A stretch of DNA of 64,000 nucleotides from Arcicella gelida (GTDB lineage: Bacteria; Bacteroidota; Bacteroidia; Cytophagales; Spirosomataceae). Where the stretch lies: assembly GCF_034931025.1 (NCBI RefSeq), contig NZ_JAYGIL010000033.1:1-64000 (forward strand), written 5' to 3'. Position 1 is the stretch's first letter. Every line of letters starts with the position of its first letter. The position numbers were made by a program, and so were the translations under genes. Below the pieces are notes generated by a model that had not been told where the DNA came from, made no database searches, and saw only the letters and a list, made by a program, of their open reading frames with translations. This document shows, one piece after another, positions 37,640-46,520 of the stretch.

Positions 37640-38227
37640 ATGGAAAAACTAGCAAGTGCTTTTCAAAAATTTGATGAATATAACAAAACCGATAAACATG
37701 TTTTTGAGTGGGAGGGAAAAAACTATCCTCAAGAATATTTTTTGGCAATACAATTATACAATTGGGTGCTAAAATTAGAACCCGAAGCAAGCCAAGCACT
37801 ATTACTTGCTTCGAGATGCCAGCATATTGGGCGTTGGGAAATAGCCAGAGAAAGTTATCCAGATGGAAGAGTTGGTTATTTAACTTGGCGTAAAGAGTTG
37901 GGACTTTTTCATGCCCTGAAGGCGAAAGAAATACTACTTGATGTTGGTTTTGATTTAGAAGAAATTGCTAAAGTTGAGAGAATTGTACTTAAACAAAAAA
38001 TTAAAACTGACCCAGAAGTACAAACAATGGAAAATGCTTTGTGTCTTGTTTTTTTACAATTTCAGTATGAAGAATTTCATACAAAACATGATGCCGAAAA
38101 AGTAATTAATATTCTAAAAAAATCATTGTTGAAAATGGATACACACGGGCATCAGTTTGCATTGTCCTTGCCATATTCTGAAAAAGGATTGTCATATATT
38201 CAAGAAGCCTTAAAATTATTAGCTTAA
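37640..38227 (+). CDS. DUF4202 family protein
   Basis: A 195-residue soluble, helical protein matching the DUF4202 pattern: a conserved CQHIGRWEIARESYPDGRVGYLTWRKELGLFHA block (~57-88) and a second acidic-His block FQYEEFHTKHD. The spacing of His, Arg, Asp and Glu recalls HD-type phosphohydrolases, but no activity is known to me. The next gene, 153 bp downstream, encodes a TauE/SafE-type transporter; a link to sulfur oxyanion metabolism is possible from that pairing. Confidence 0.82.
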   Translation: MEKLASAFQKFDEYNKTDKHVFEWEGKNYPQEYFLAIQLYNWVLKLEPEASQALLLASRCQHIGRWEIARESYPDGRVGYLTWRKELGLFHALKAKEILLDVGFDLEEIAKVERIVLKQKIKTDPEVQTMENALCLVFLQFQYEEFHTKHDAEKVINILKKSLLKMDTHGHQFALSLPYSEKGLSYIQEALKLLA

Positions 38228-38324
38228 AGATTTTAAAAACATATTTGATTGTTGCCAATTTGATGTTTCCATGTACTTCATAATAGTTTTGTAAATTAAT
38301 TTTTCAAATAGTTACTCTACTTGT

Positions 38325-38355
38325 TTTGTAGATTAATTAAACTCTATTAACTTTG
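38325..38355 (+). promoter_or_regulatory. Promoter of the TauE/SafE gene
   Basis: TTTG (38325-38328) is followed after 19 bp by TAACTTTG (38348-38355), a full Bacteroidota -33/-7 promoter. The ATG is 25 bp downstream. The transporter therefore has its own promoter, apart from DUF4202. Confidence 0.7.
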
Positions 38356-38380
38356 TAGGAAACAAAGAATTTTTAATTTT

Positions 38381-39337
38381 ATGGAAATAGAATCACCGGC
38401 TCAATTAGAACCAGTTGTTGAGAAAAAAAAGTCTTCTAAAAATCCTTTTGAGGAAGCAATTATTAAAATTTGGAAAAGAGAAAGAACGATTTATGAAGTA
38501 GCTATTCATTTTTTCAATGCCTTGGCTTTAATGATAGTTGGGTATTTTGTTTTTACATATCTCACCATTCAAAATATCACTACAGGCTTACAAGAAATCA
38601 ATTCTGATATTTTATACTATATTTTAGGGGGCTTTATTGCTCAGATGATTGATGGAGCATTGGGAATGGCTTATGGTGTAACGGCTTCTACTTTCCTTGC
38701 CAATGTGGGAGTTTCACCAGCGGTTATTTCTATGAGTGTTCACGCTTCGGAGATTTTTACCAGTGGTGTTTCGGGATATATGCACTTGAAATTTGGAAAT
38801 GTAAACTCTAAATTATTTAAAGCAGTACTTATTCCGGGTGTAATTGGAGCAGTTTTAGGAGCTTATGCTCTTTCTACATTAGCCGAAAGTTATATGCACT
38901 ATGTAAAACCAGCGGTTTCAGTTTATACTCTAATTCTGGGTGTTGTAATTATTCAGAAAGCCTTAGTAAAACGTCAACAAAAGAAAAATGTAAAAATGAT
39001 TGGACCATTAGCTTGGTTTGGTGGAATGATGGATTCTATCGGTGGTGGCGGTTGGGGACCAATTGTTTCATCAACTTTGATAGCTTCTGGTCGTCATCCA
39101 AAATATACTATTGGTTCAGTAAACTTGGCTGAATTCTTTATTTCACTTTCTTCTTCATTAACTTTTATTTTTGTCATCGGCTTCTCGCAATGGCAAGTAA
39201 TTTTGGGTTTAATTCTTGGTGGAATCGTAGCTGCACCAATCGCAGCACGTTTATCAAGTAAATTACCAGTAAAAGCTTTGATGATTATGGTTGGTATTGT
39301 GGTAATACTAGCAAGTTTAAAGAAGATTTTAGGATAA
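38381..39337 (+). CDS. TauE/SafE-family sulfite/organosulfonate exporter
   Basis: A 318-residue membrane protein, with about 8-9 membrane segments and a charged ~45-residue N-terminal tail. The two TSUP repeat signatures are visible: FIAQMIDGALGMAYGVTASTFL (~88-109) and GGMMDSIGGGGWGPIVSSTLIASG (~211-234). TSUP proteins export sulfite, sulfonates or related anions. It follows DUF4202 but has a private promoter. A shared palindromic terminator separates it from the convergent ABC exporter. Confidence 0.9.
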   Translation: MEIESPAQLEPVVEKKKSSKNPFEEAIIKIWKRERTIYEVAIHFFNALALMIVGYFVFTYLTIQNITTGLQEINSDILYYILGGFIAQMIDGALGMAYGVTASTFLANVGVSPAVISMSVHASEIFTSGVSGYMHLKFGNVNSKLFKAVLIPGVIGAVLGAYALSTLAESYMHYVKPAVSVYTLILGVVIIQKALVKRQQKKNVKMIGPLAWFGGMMDSIGGGGWGPIVSSTLIASGRHPKYTIGSVNLAEFFISLSSSLTFIFVIGFSQWQVILGLILGGIVAAPIAARLSSKLPVKALMIMVGIVVILASLKKILG

Positions 39338-39405
39338 TCCGATTATGGATTTTGGAATATAAATTTCAGATTTTCGTGTAATAAATCTTGCAATATCAAT
39401 ATTAA

Positions 39406-39443
39406 AATCAATAGGGGTGGACTTAAGTCCACCCCTATTGATT
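39406..39443. terminator. Perfect 38-bp palindrome, bidirectional terminator
   Basis: Nineteen-bp arms (core GGGGTGGACTT / AAGTCCACCCC) meet with no spacer. T-tracts flank it on both strands. It sits between the convergent TauE/SafE and ABC exporter genes. Confidence 0.9.
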
Positions 39444-39450
39444 TTTTAAT

Positions 39451-41208
39451 CTACGCCGTTACAAACTGCATTTTATGTAAACTTGCATACCAACCATCTT
39501 TTTCTAATAATTCATCGTGTGTACCTTCTTCTTTGATTTCGCCTTTATCTAATACCAAAATTTTGTGTGCATTCTGGATGGTAGAAAGTCGGTGAGCAAT
39601 TACAATAGCTGTTCTTCCTTTCATCAATTTAGCAATGGCATTCTGAATCATTTCCTCAGTTTCGGTATCGACCGACGAAGTAGCTTCATCCAACACAATT
39701 ACTTTCGGGTCGTGAACCAAGGCTCTTACAAATGAAATCAATTGCCTTTGTCCAACCGAAAGTGTTGCGCCTCTTTCCATTACATTATAATCGTAACCAT
39801 CGGGCAAACGTTCTATAAAATCATGCGCACCAACCAATTTTGCGGCTTCAATGATTTTTTCTCTCGTAATACTTTTATCTCCTAAAGTAATATTGTTTTC
39901 AATCGTGTCAGAAAACAAAAATACATCTTGCAAAACCACACCAATTTTACTTCTGAGGCTATTCAATTCATAATCTTGTAAATCAACATCATCCACAAAA
40001 ATTTTACCTTTATTGATTTCGTAAAAACGACTTAGTAAATTAATCGTTGAAGATTTTCCAGCACCAGTTGCTCCGACTAAAGCAATGGTTTCTCCTTGTT
40101 TTACTTCAAAGGAAATATCTTTCAACACATATTCTTCGTCGTTATAAGCAAACCAAACGTTTTCGAAACGAACATTTCCTTTTAGTTTATCGGCTTTAAA
40201 AGTACCGTTGTTCACCACATATTCGTCCGATTCCAACAATTTGATAATTCTTTCGGTTGAAACAATTCCCATTTGAAGCGTATTGAAACGGTCTGCCAGA
40301 AAGCGAATTGGACGGAAAAACAAGTTCATAAACATGATAAAAGCTGTGAGTGTACCCAAAGTCATATCATGTGTAAGAATTTGTTTTGAACCAAACCAAA
40401 CAATTAAACCTGTTCCAGCGGCTAAAATTACATCGGCAACTGGAAAGTAAACAGAATATGCCCAAATAGAACGAATATGTGCATTACGATGCGCTTCGTT
40501 GATTTTTAGGAATTTATCGTACTCTAATTTTTCGGAATTAAAGATTTGCACAATGTTCATTCCTGTAATATGTTCTTGCACGAAGGAATTCAAATTGGCA
40601 ACTGCCAAACGTACTTCATTAAAGCTTTTCTTGATATATTCTTTGAACAAATAAGTGGAAATTACCATAAACGGAACGGTACAAAGACAAATCAAAGTCA
40701 AACGCCAATCTGTCCAAAACATTACGCCTGTAATTAAAACCAATTGCAAAATATCGCCAGCAATTGCCGCCAAGCCTTCTGAAAATACATCATTGAGGGT
40801 TTCAATATCCGAAACAGTACGAGTCACCAAACGACCGATGGGCGTATCATCAAAAAACTTTAGTCGAAGCGAAAGAATTTTCTCGTATAGTTGCACACGG
40901 ATGTCACGAATAACAGTTTGTCCTAACCAGCCAGCCATGTAGGCACTTACAAATTGCAGAAAACCTTGTAAGAGTAAAACCCCAATCATCAACAAAAGCA
41001 TGTTGGCAAGCATCGGGTAATTGCCAGCGACAATATAATTATCAATGGTATGGCGAATTAGCAATGGATTGAGTGGCACTACACAAGCCGAAACCATGAT
41101 GATGACAACCAAAGACCAAAATCGTAATCGATAAGGAGTAAGGAAACTATAAATTCTTTGAAGGATTTGTATATCAAATATTTGCCCGCTTTTTTCTTCT
41201 TTTCTCAT
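39451..41208 (-). CDS. MsbA-like homodimeric ABC exporter
   Basis: A 585-residue half-transporter with six membrane helices fused to an ATPase. The ATPase shows Walker A GATGAGKSST (~375-384), the Q-loop in VVLQDVFLFSD, signature LSVGQRQ, Walker B VIVLDEATSS and the switch His in IVIAHRLST. It most resembles the MsbA/LmrA/Sav1866 lipid and drug exporters. It is monocistronic, so the substrate cannot be inferred from neighbours. Starts with ATG at 41208. Confidence 0.92.
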   Translation of the reverse strand: MRKEEKSGQIFDIQILQRIYSFLTPYRLRFWSLVVIIMVSACVVPLNPLLIRHTIDNYIVAGNYPMLANMLLLMIGVLLLQGFLQFVSAYMAGWLGQTVIRDIRVQLYEKILSLRLKFFDDTPIGRLVTRTVSDIETLNDVFSEGLAAIAGDILQLVLITGVMFWTDWRLTLICLCTVPFMVISTYLFKEYIKKSFNEVRLAVANLNSFVQEHITGMNIVQIFNSEKLEYDKFLKINEAHRNAHIRSIWAYSVYFPVADVILAAGTGLIVWFGSKQILTHDMTLGTLTAFIMFMNLFFRPIRFLADRFNTLQMGIVSTERIIKLLESDEYVVNNGTFKADKLKGNVRFENVWFAYNDEEYVLKDISFEVKQGETIALVGATGAGKSSTINLLSRFYEINKGKIFVDDVDLQDYELNSLRSKIGVVLQDVFLFSDTIENNITLGDKSITREKIIEAAKLVGAHDFIERLPDGYDYNVMERGATLSVGQRQLISFVRALVHDPKVIVLDEATSSVDTETEEMIQNAIAKLMKGRTAIVIAHRLSTIQNAHKILVLDKGEIKEEGTHDELLEKDGWYASLHKMQFVTA

Positions 41209-41525
41209 TAATTTGTTTGAAATATTGAGGTGGTTTTCAATAACACTTCAAAATTAACATAAGATTTTGGGGAATGGTTTAGTATGGAGGAAATAAGTAG
41301 CTTTCAGCTATCAGTTTTCGGACATCAAAGAGGATATAAAAAGACTAAAAAATGACCCCGTATTTTCCCCGTATTGATAGCGTAGAAATACGGTATTTTA
41401 GTATAAAAAGCCTTTAAATTGTTGATTTTGATGGTTTTAGTAAAAATGCCTATTGTGTAAATGATGATTAAATAGTAGTTTCAAATAGTTAAATCGATTC
41501 TAAAACTTAAACCACTTAAATTATT
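41209..41525. other. Divergent intergenic region
   Basis: 317 bp between the ABC exporter and a plus-strand hypothetical gene. A weak inverted repeat around CCGTATT and AATACGG (41368-41397) is present. No gene or clear promoter element seen. Confidence 0.45.
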
Positions 41526-42074
41526 ATGAAAAATACACTGATTCTATTACTCGGCATTTTTGTTGGTAGCCTCAACCTCATTTTTAACTTCAAACCTGCT
41601 TCGTTAGAAGTACAAAAAGAAGAGAAGTTGATAGCCACAGCTAAAGCTCCTTTGGTGATGGATACTTCCCCTAATGATGCCAAAGAAATGATTAGCAATT
41701 TGTATGCTTTTATGAAGAAAAATCCAGAAAAGACTCCAGCTCTATTTAATAGAAGTTATGCTTTGGATTTTAGATACTTTAATCAAATTATTGAAAAACA
41801 TGATTTAGTGAATTTTGCAAACGACCCTGCTAACAAATCTGAAGTACTAAAAATTAGAATTTACCCAGCATTAAGAAAGCAAGGAAATACCGAAGCTTTA
41901 ACATTTATTATGATGATAGAGAAAGATGGGAAAATGTTGTGGGATAGTAATAATCCAAACTCTCCTCAACTAGAAATACAAGACCAAATGGGACTTTGTC
42001 CTCCAGCATGTTTTTTTGAAAATGATTTATTCACCGAATCAGAATGGAGGAAGAAAACCAGCCTTTACAATTAA
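41526..42074 (+). CDS. Secreted or membrane-anchored hypothetical protein
   Basis: A 182-residue protein with an N-terminal hydrophobic segment (residues 4-22) that may be an uncleaved anchor or signal. The mature part is mixed helix/strand, with LYAFMKKNPEKTPALFNRSYALDFRYF and a CPPACFF motif near the C-terminus that could form a disulfide or bind metal. No family recognised. The next gene follows within 60 bp and a terminator ends the pair. Confidence 0.65.
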   Translation: MKNTLILLLGIFVGSLNLIFNFKPASLEVQKEEKLIATAKAPLVMDTSPNDAKEMISNLYAFMKKNPEKTPALFNRSYALDFRYFNQIIEKHDLVNFANDPANKSEVLKIRIYPALRKQGNTEALTFIMMIEKDGKMLWDSNNPNSPQLEIQDQMGLCPPACFFENDLFTESEWRKKTSLYN

Positions 42075-42133
42075 GAGTATTTAAATTTAACTATAAATAT
42101 TTAACCGTTTCACAATTTAAACCCCTAATTATT

Positions 42134-42580
42134 ATGGTAAAACTTTTTGTAACCCAAAGTAGAAATTATGATGAGAGAATGGATGACTTATCATTAATCC
42201 CTATTGATGAAGATCCTGACCTAGGAGGAAGAACTTTTTCTGGAGAAGAATTAGCAATAATGATAACGGAATTCTCTAATGAAATTATTGCAAATGCCTT
42301 TAAATATAAAGCTTATTTATTCGATAAAGATAGTATAAAAAGACTAACAGACCAGCCTGGTTATGAAGGATTATCAATATACTTTGTTAAATATCTTGGG
42401 AGAATATCAGTAGCTTTATTTGCAGTTGACATAAAAAATAACCCAATAGTATATAAAAGACAAAGAAAGATTGATGAACAAATAATCATTGAAGAAGGTA
42501 TCTGGGGAGAGGAAGATGGCACAGGTCATCCACCAAGCAAAATTTATGAGTTGTTAAAAACATTACAACCAGACAAATAG
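42134..42580 (+). CDS. Hypothetical soluble protein
   Basis: A 148-residue protein starting at ATG 42134 (MVKLFVTQSRNY). The open frame extends upstream to 42044 and overlaps the previous gene, but the extra 30 codons cross the intergenic leader and look non-coding. It contains MDDLSLIPIDEDPDLGG and EEGIWGEEDGTGHPPS, acidic loops around a compact core. No family recognised. It is probably cotranscribed with the preceding gene and expressed as its soluble partner. Confidence 0.65.
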   Translation: MVKLFVTQSRNYDERMDDLSLIPIDEDPDLGGRTFSGEELAIMITEFSNEIIANAFKYKAYLFDKDSIKRLTDQPGYEGLSIYFVKYLGRISVALFAVDIKNNPIVYKRQRKIDEQIIIEEGIWGEEDGTGHPPSKIYELLKTLQPDK

Positions 42581-42597
42581 CTATGAATTTAGTTTTA

Positions 42598-42633
42598 ACC
42601 TCTACACACAAAAGTGTGTAGAGGTGCTATTTT
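42598..42633 (+). terminator. Rho-independent terminator
   Basis: Twelve-bp arms ACCTCTACACAC and GTGTGTAGAGGT with an AAAA loop, followed by GCTATTTTT. It ends the hypothetical gene pair at 41526-42580. Confidence 0.9.
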
Positions 42634-42674
42634 TGTCTATCAATTTTTCGAGAAATTTTAAAACAAATGATAAT

Positions 42675-43301
42675 ATGTATTTACAAATTGTATATATCAT
42701 TATTGTGATAATTTGCTTTTTTGTTTCATTGAAGAATCAAAAATATCATGAAAATTATTTTAAAGTATTCACTTTTTTATTATTTGTTATCATCATTGTC
42801 GAAACAAGTGGATATACAATCAATAGGATATTGAAGATGAATAATCAAATTTTATTCCATATTTATGGACCTATTGAGTACACTTGTATTGCTTTTATTT
42901 ATTACTCAAGTTTCAAAAGTTTAGTTGTGAAGAAAACGACTTTAATTTCAATCATAATTTTTATTCTATTTTCAATTTTTAGCTCTATTTATCTTCAGAA
43001 GTTAACAGACACTCCATATAATTTTCTTTTAAGGTGTTTACTTATTATTGGATTATCGCTGTTTTATTTTTATGAATTATACCAAAAGGATGAGGTCGTA
43101 ATTTTGACTAGGCTACCTATGTTTTGGATAAGTGTTGGTAATTTTGCTTTTTATGCAGGTAATTTTTTTTTAATGGGTTTAATAGACACTTTAGAAAGGA
43201 TGCACTCCGATTTGGTAAATCCTTTATTTAATATAAATACTATTCTTAATATATTTTTATACATTATGTTTATTGTAGGATTCTTATGCAAAAGAAGATA
43301 G
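42675..43301 (+). CDS. Seven-helix membrane protein coupled to a histidine kinase
   Basis: A 208-residue protein starting at ATG 42675 (MYLQIVYIIIV), with about seven hydrophobic segments and short loops, and a basic C-terminus. No enzymatic motif or named family recognised. Its last 16 bp overlap the start of the kinase gene, so its translation is coupled. It is probably the membrane sensor that the kinase, which has only one membrane helix, lacks. Very AT-rich. The role is inferred from gene order. Confidence 0.75.
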   Translation: MYLQIVYIIIVIICFFVSLKNQKYHENYFKVFTFLLFVIIIVETSGYTINRILKMNNQILFHIYGPIEYTCIAFIYYSSFKSLVVKKTTLISIIIFILFSIFSSIYLQKLTDTPYNFLLRCLLIIGLSLFYFYELYQKDEVVILTRLPMFWISVGNFAFYAGNFFLMGLIDTLERMHSDLVNPLFNINTILNIFLYIMFIVGFLCKRR

Positions 43302-44077
43302 ATGACGTAGTATTGGTTTTAGCTTTCGGAACAATTATTTTCTTAGGTCTTACTTCTTTCATTGTAAGCTTTATTTTTCTCTTCCAAAAACGCCAAGCAA
43401 AACACCGCCAAGAAAAGCAAGCTCTCAAAATCGCTTACGAACAAGAGATTCTTAAATCTCAATTAGAAATCCAAAACCAGACTTTGCAGGATATTGCTCA
43501 AGAATTGCATGATAATATTGGTCAGTTACTTTCTGTGGCTAGGATTAATTTGAATGTGATGGAAGAGGAAGGCGATGATAAAGATGGTTATATCAAACAA
43601 ACGAACGAAATTATCAATCAGTCAATTAACGATTTGCGTGCTTTAACAAAAAGCTTTGATGGAGATTTTGTACAACAATTTGGTTTAGAAGAAAGTCTCT
43701 CGCACGAAATCACTAGAATCCGTAAAACAAAACGCTTTGCTACTGAAATCAATATTGTTGGCGAAAAGTATTCGCTTGGTTATGAACGTGAAATTGTTTT
43801 ATTTAGAGTAGCTCAAGAGATTCTAAATAATGCACTCAAACACTCTAAAGCCAAAAATTTAACAGTACTTTTAAGTTACACGCCAGAAACTTTTGAGCTA
43901 ATTATCAAAGATGATGGAAAAGGTTTTGATATCGAAATGATTCAGCAAAATGAAATGAATCAATCGGGTGCGGGACTTAGAAATATTCAAAGAAGAGTAA
44001 AATTGATAGGAGGTACTTGCCAGATTAGTTCTGAAATTGGGAAAGAAACAAAGATTACAATTACTTTAAACCACTAA
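43286..44077 (+). CDS. NarX/DesK-type sensor histidine kinase
   Basis: A 263-residue kinase with one N-terminal membrane helix (~9-35), then a coiled coil (~38-68) leading into a HisKA_3 domain with DIAQELHDNIGQLLSVARINL (His75) and a HATPase with EILNNALKHSKAKN, DDGKGF and GAGLRNIQRRV. No extracellular sensor domain is present; the overlapping upstream membrane protein probably supplies it. The regulator gene follows after 10 bp. Confidence 0.92.
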   Translation: MQKKIDDVVLVLAFGTIIFLGLTSFIVSFIFLFQKRQAKHRQEKQALKIAYEQEILKSQLEIQNQTLQDIAQELHDNIGQLLSVARINLNVMEEEGDDKDGYIKQTNEIINQSINDLRALTKSFDGDFVQQFGLEESLSHEITRIRKTKRFATEINIVGEKYSLGYEREIVLFRVAQEILNNALKHSKAKNLTVLLSYTPETFELIIKDDGKGFDIEMIQQNEMNQSGAGLRNIQRRVKLIGGTCQISSEIGKETKITITLNH

Positions 44078-44087
44078 GATTTTAAAG

Positions 44088-44735
44088 ATGAAATACAAAA
44101 TTGCTATTGTAGATGACCACACTTTATTTGCTAACGCTTTGGCAGGTTTAGTTCAAAAAATGGAAACTTATGAAGTGATGTTTGAGGTTGGTAATGGAAA
44201 AGAATTAATACATCACTTTAAATTAAAAATGATTCCTGATGTGGTATTGTTAGATATTAATATGCCTGAAATGGATGGCTACGAAACGGCTTTATGGTTA
44301 AAAAATAATCATCCAGAAGTAAAAGTATTAGCACTTTCGATGTTCGACAAAGAGGAGGCGATTGTTGGCATGTTAAGAAATGGTGCTAAAGGTTATTTAC
44401 TGAAAGGCTGTAAACCCTCTGAACTCAGAACGGCTTTAGATAATATTATCAATAAAGGATTCCACTACACAGAATTCGTGACGGATAAATTATTGAAAAG
44501 CTTGAATCCTGAAAAAGTTAAAAATCCCATCAAAGAATTAGGTTTGAACGACCGTGAACTTGAATTTGTTCGTCATGCTTGTACAGAACTTACTTATAAT
44601 CAAATAGCAGATTTGATGTGTTGTAGTGTCAGAACGGTTGATGGCTATCGTGAACAAGTATTCTACAAAATGAAAGTAAAGACAAGAACAGGAGTTGTTG
44701 TAGTTGCAATAAAACTAGGAATTGTTACTTTGTAG
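44088..44735 (+). CDS. NarL/FixJ-family response regulator
   Basis: A 215-residue regulator. Receiver: Asp9-Asp10 in IAIVDDHTLF, phosphoacceptor Asp56 in VVLLDINMPEMDG, Lys in GYLLKGCKP. LuxR-type HTH: GLNDRELEFVRHACTELTYNQIADLMCCSVRTVDGYREQVF in the C-terminal third, with the expected helix-turn-helix spacing but VDGY in place of the usual VxxHR. It is the cognate partner of the preceding kinase. A long hairpin begins at its stop codon. Confidence 0.94.
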   Translation: MKYKIAIVDDHTLFANALAGLVQKMETYEVMFEVGNGKELIHHFKLKMIPDVVLLDINMPEMDGYETALWLKNNHPEVKVLALSMFDKEEAIVGMLRNGAKGYLLKGCKPSELRTALDNIINKGFHYTEFVTDKLLKSLNPEKVKNPIKELGLNDRELEFVRHACTELTYNQIADLMCCSVRTVDGYREQVFYKMKVKTRTGVVVVAIKLGIVTL

Positions 44736-44781
44736 CTTTGAGTCATCAGCGTTGGATTGCCATGGCTGATGACTCAAAGCT
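44734..44781. terminator. Long hairpin between convergent genes
   Basis: Perfect 17-bp arms (core GAGTCATCAGC) around a 14-nt loop. The left arm begins inside the regulator stop codon. It has no clean T-tract but is well placed to end both converging messages. Confidence 0.65.
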
Positions 44782-44794
44782 CATTACTGATAGC

Positions 44795-45529
44795 TTACAA
44801 AGTCCAAACGGTTGCGCCTGTTACCAATTCTAGTCCGTTTTGATTGACCATTTTGTGGATAAATCCATCATTTCCTCTTTGGCTTTGAGTGATGATTTTA
44901 TCTCCAAAAATACTTTCGTTCTTAAAAATAATTTCAAAAGTTTTCAGTACTCCATCGTTCAACACATTGGTTGGAACGCTTTCCATCAGCCATTCTACAT
45001 ATCGATTATTATTCGCATGTTGGTTTGAATCAATATCATGCCAACGAATATCGAAAGATCTTTGTGTTTCAATAGAGGTCAAGGGTGAAATTTTACCAGC
45101 AACCTTTTGCACGGGTTCTTCACTTCCACAAGTTGGAGTAATGGCACGCATCCAATCTGGCACAGAAGTAATTCTACGACGAGCAATATCAATTAAGCCA
45201 AATAGAGCATTGGCACGAATTATTTCAACGCCAGCTGCATTGTAGACTTTAAAATCTCGGTAATAAAAATACTTGTCTATTTCTTGAACATAAGTTTTTA
45301 CAACAACTGTTTCATCATAAGATGGCAATTGTTCAATCCATATTTTCATGCGGGATAACACCCAAGTAATATTATGTTGGGCACTCAAATCTGGGGCAGA
45401 AACATTAGCAACAACAGAATGTCGCCAAGCCATTTCTTGAAACAGTCCATTCAAAGCAGGAATTGTTAGATTGCTGTGAGCATCTACTTCGGTAATTCTA
45501 ATTCGGTATGATTCAGTAATAAACTCCAA
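44795..45529 (-). CDS. Acyl-ACP thioesterase
   Basis: A 244-residue double-hotdog protein of the acyl-ACP thioesterase family (PF01643, FatA/FatB-like), which releases fatty acids from acyl carrier protein. The N-terminal hotdog has YRIRITEVDAHSNLTIPALNGLFQEMA; the C-terminal one has IRWHDIDSNQHANNNRYVEWLMES, in which Asn and His form the usual catalytic set. It is close to the usual bacterial length. Monocistronic. Confidence 0.9.
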   Translation of the reverse strand: MEFITESYRIRITEVDAHSNLTIPALNGLFQEMAWRHSVVANVSAPDLSAQHNITWVLSRMKIWIEQLPSYDETVVVKTYVQEIDKYFYYRDFKVYNAAGVEIIRANALFGLIDIARRRITSVPDWMRAITPTCGSEEPVQKVAGKISPLTSIETQRSFDIRWHDIDSNQHANNNRYVEWLMESVPTNVLNDGVLKTFEIIFKNESIFGDKIITQSQRGNDGFIHKMVNQNGLELVTGATVWTL

Positions 45530-45562
45530 TACTCAAAGTGGTTAAATATGTTTATAAAAATG

Positions 45563-45612
45563 AAAAACTTCCAAAAAACAGTTTAAACGAACCGTTTTTC
45601 TGGAAGTTTTTA
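45563..45612 (-). terminator. Terminator of the carboxypeptidase-like regulatory gene
   Basis: Ten-bp arms AAAAACTTCC and GGAAGTTTTT extended by a further 6 bp inside. T-rich tail on the minus strand. It lies 60 bp beyond the stop of the gene at 45673. Confidence 0.75.
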
Positions 45613-45672
45613 TAATTGATAAATGCTGTGAAAATTACTGGAAAATGGTAACTAAGCAAAATAACATTCAAT

Positions 45673-46398
45673 CTAATTTCCAGTTTTTTGTTCTTTCAAG
45701 AATTTCTGACGAGAAATTCCCTCTGAAGGAGCATCTTCATAAGCTTTTTTGTACTCAGTCTTTTTTAAATCTCCATTTTTAATTGACTTAATGAAATTTG
45801 CCCAAGCAAAAGGATTGGTAAATGCCATTAAAGGACTTTGCACGAAGCTTCTATTAGCAGCTGAGAAAGTCATTTGGTCTGAAAAATTCTTGAAATTTCC
45901 TGCACCACTCAATCCAGCTCTTAAAGCCAATACATTTAATTTCGATTGCTCAAGGTTTTTAGCTAAAGCTTTTCTTCCTGCTTCATTATCCAATTTCATG
46001 TCCAGAAATGCCTTTTTAAATTCATCTTCTGTTCTGTATGGATAAATTTTTACTTCTGCCAACATCTTAGAATCTTCTGTCATAAAAATGGTAGCTACTT
46101 GAGTCTGATCGTTGGTTCTTGGAATGATGTAGTACTTCTTTTTATAGCCAACGTAAGTAAATACCACGCTATCGCCAGGATATACATACAAAGAAAAATT
46201 GCCAAAATCGTCTGTCAAAGTACCTCTTCCTGACTGTGGATTGAAAACATAAGCATTCGGTAGAAACTCAGAACTACGGTCGGCAACAACTCTACCCGAA
46301 AAAATCACGGATTTGTCTTGTCCTTGTCCAAAGCTTGTATATTGAGATAGACAAATGATAAAAGCAATTGTAAATATGTATTTTAATTTTAATAACAT
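45673..46398 (-). CDS. Carboxypeptidase-like regulatory domain protein
   Basis: A 241-residue exported protein. A signal peptide (cleavage near SFGQ, ~25) precedes a single carboxypeptidase-like regulatory domain (~33-115: FSGRVVADRSSEFLPNAYVFNPQ, GTLTDDFGNFSLYV, FTYVGYKKKYY). The rest is a helical region with several charged clusters, ending in QKFLKEQKTGN. No TonB barrel follows, so it is a free-standing member that may sit on the periplasmic face of the outer membrane. Its function is unknown. Confidence 0.8.
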   Translation of the reverse strand: MLLKLKYIFTIAFIICLSQYTSFGQGQDKSVIFSGRVVADRSSEFLPNAYVFNPQSGRGTLTDDFGNFSLYVYPGDSVVFTYVGYKKKYYIIPRTNDQTQVATIFMTEDSKMLAEVKIYPYRTEDEFKKAFLDMKLDNEAGRKALAKNLEQSKLNVLALRAGLSGAGNFKNFSDQMTFSAANRSFVQSPLMAFTNPFAWANFIKSIKNGDLKKTEYKKAYEDAPSEGISRQKFLKEQKTGN

Positions 46399-46520
46399 CG
46401 TTTCACTTTCAGATGATGAATTTTATGTAAACTTACTCAATTTAACGCTTTCAAATGATAATCTTGTGTTGCTTTAACAGTTTTTAACGTTTCGTAAGTC
46501 TAGTAGAATTCAGGCTAAAT

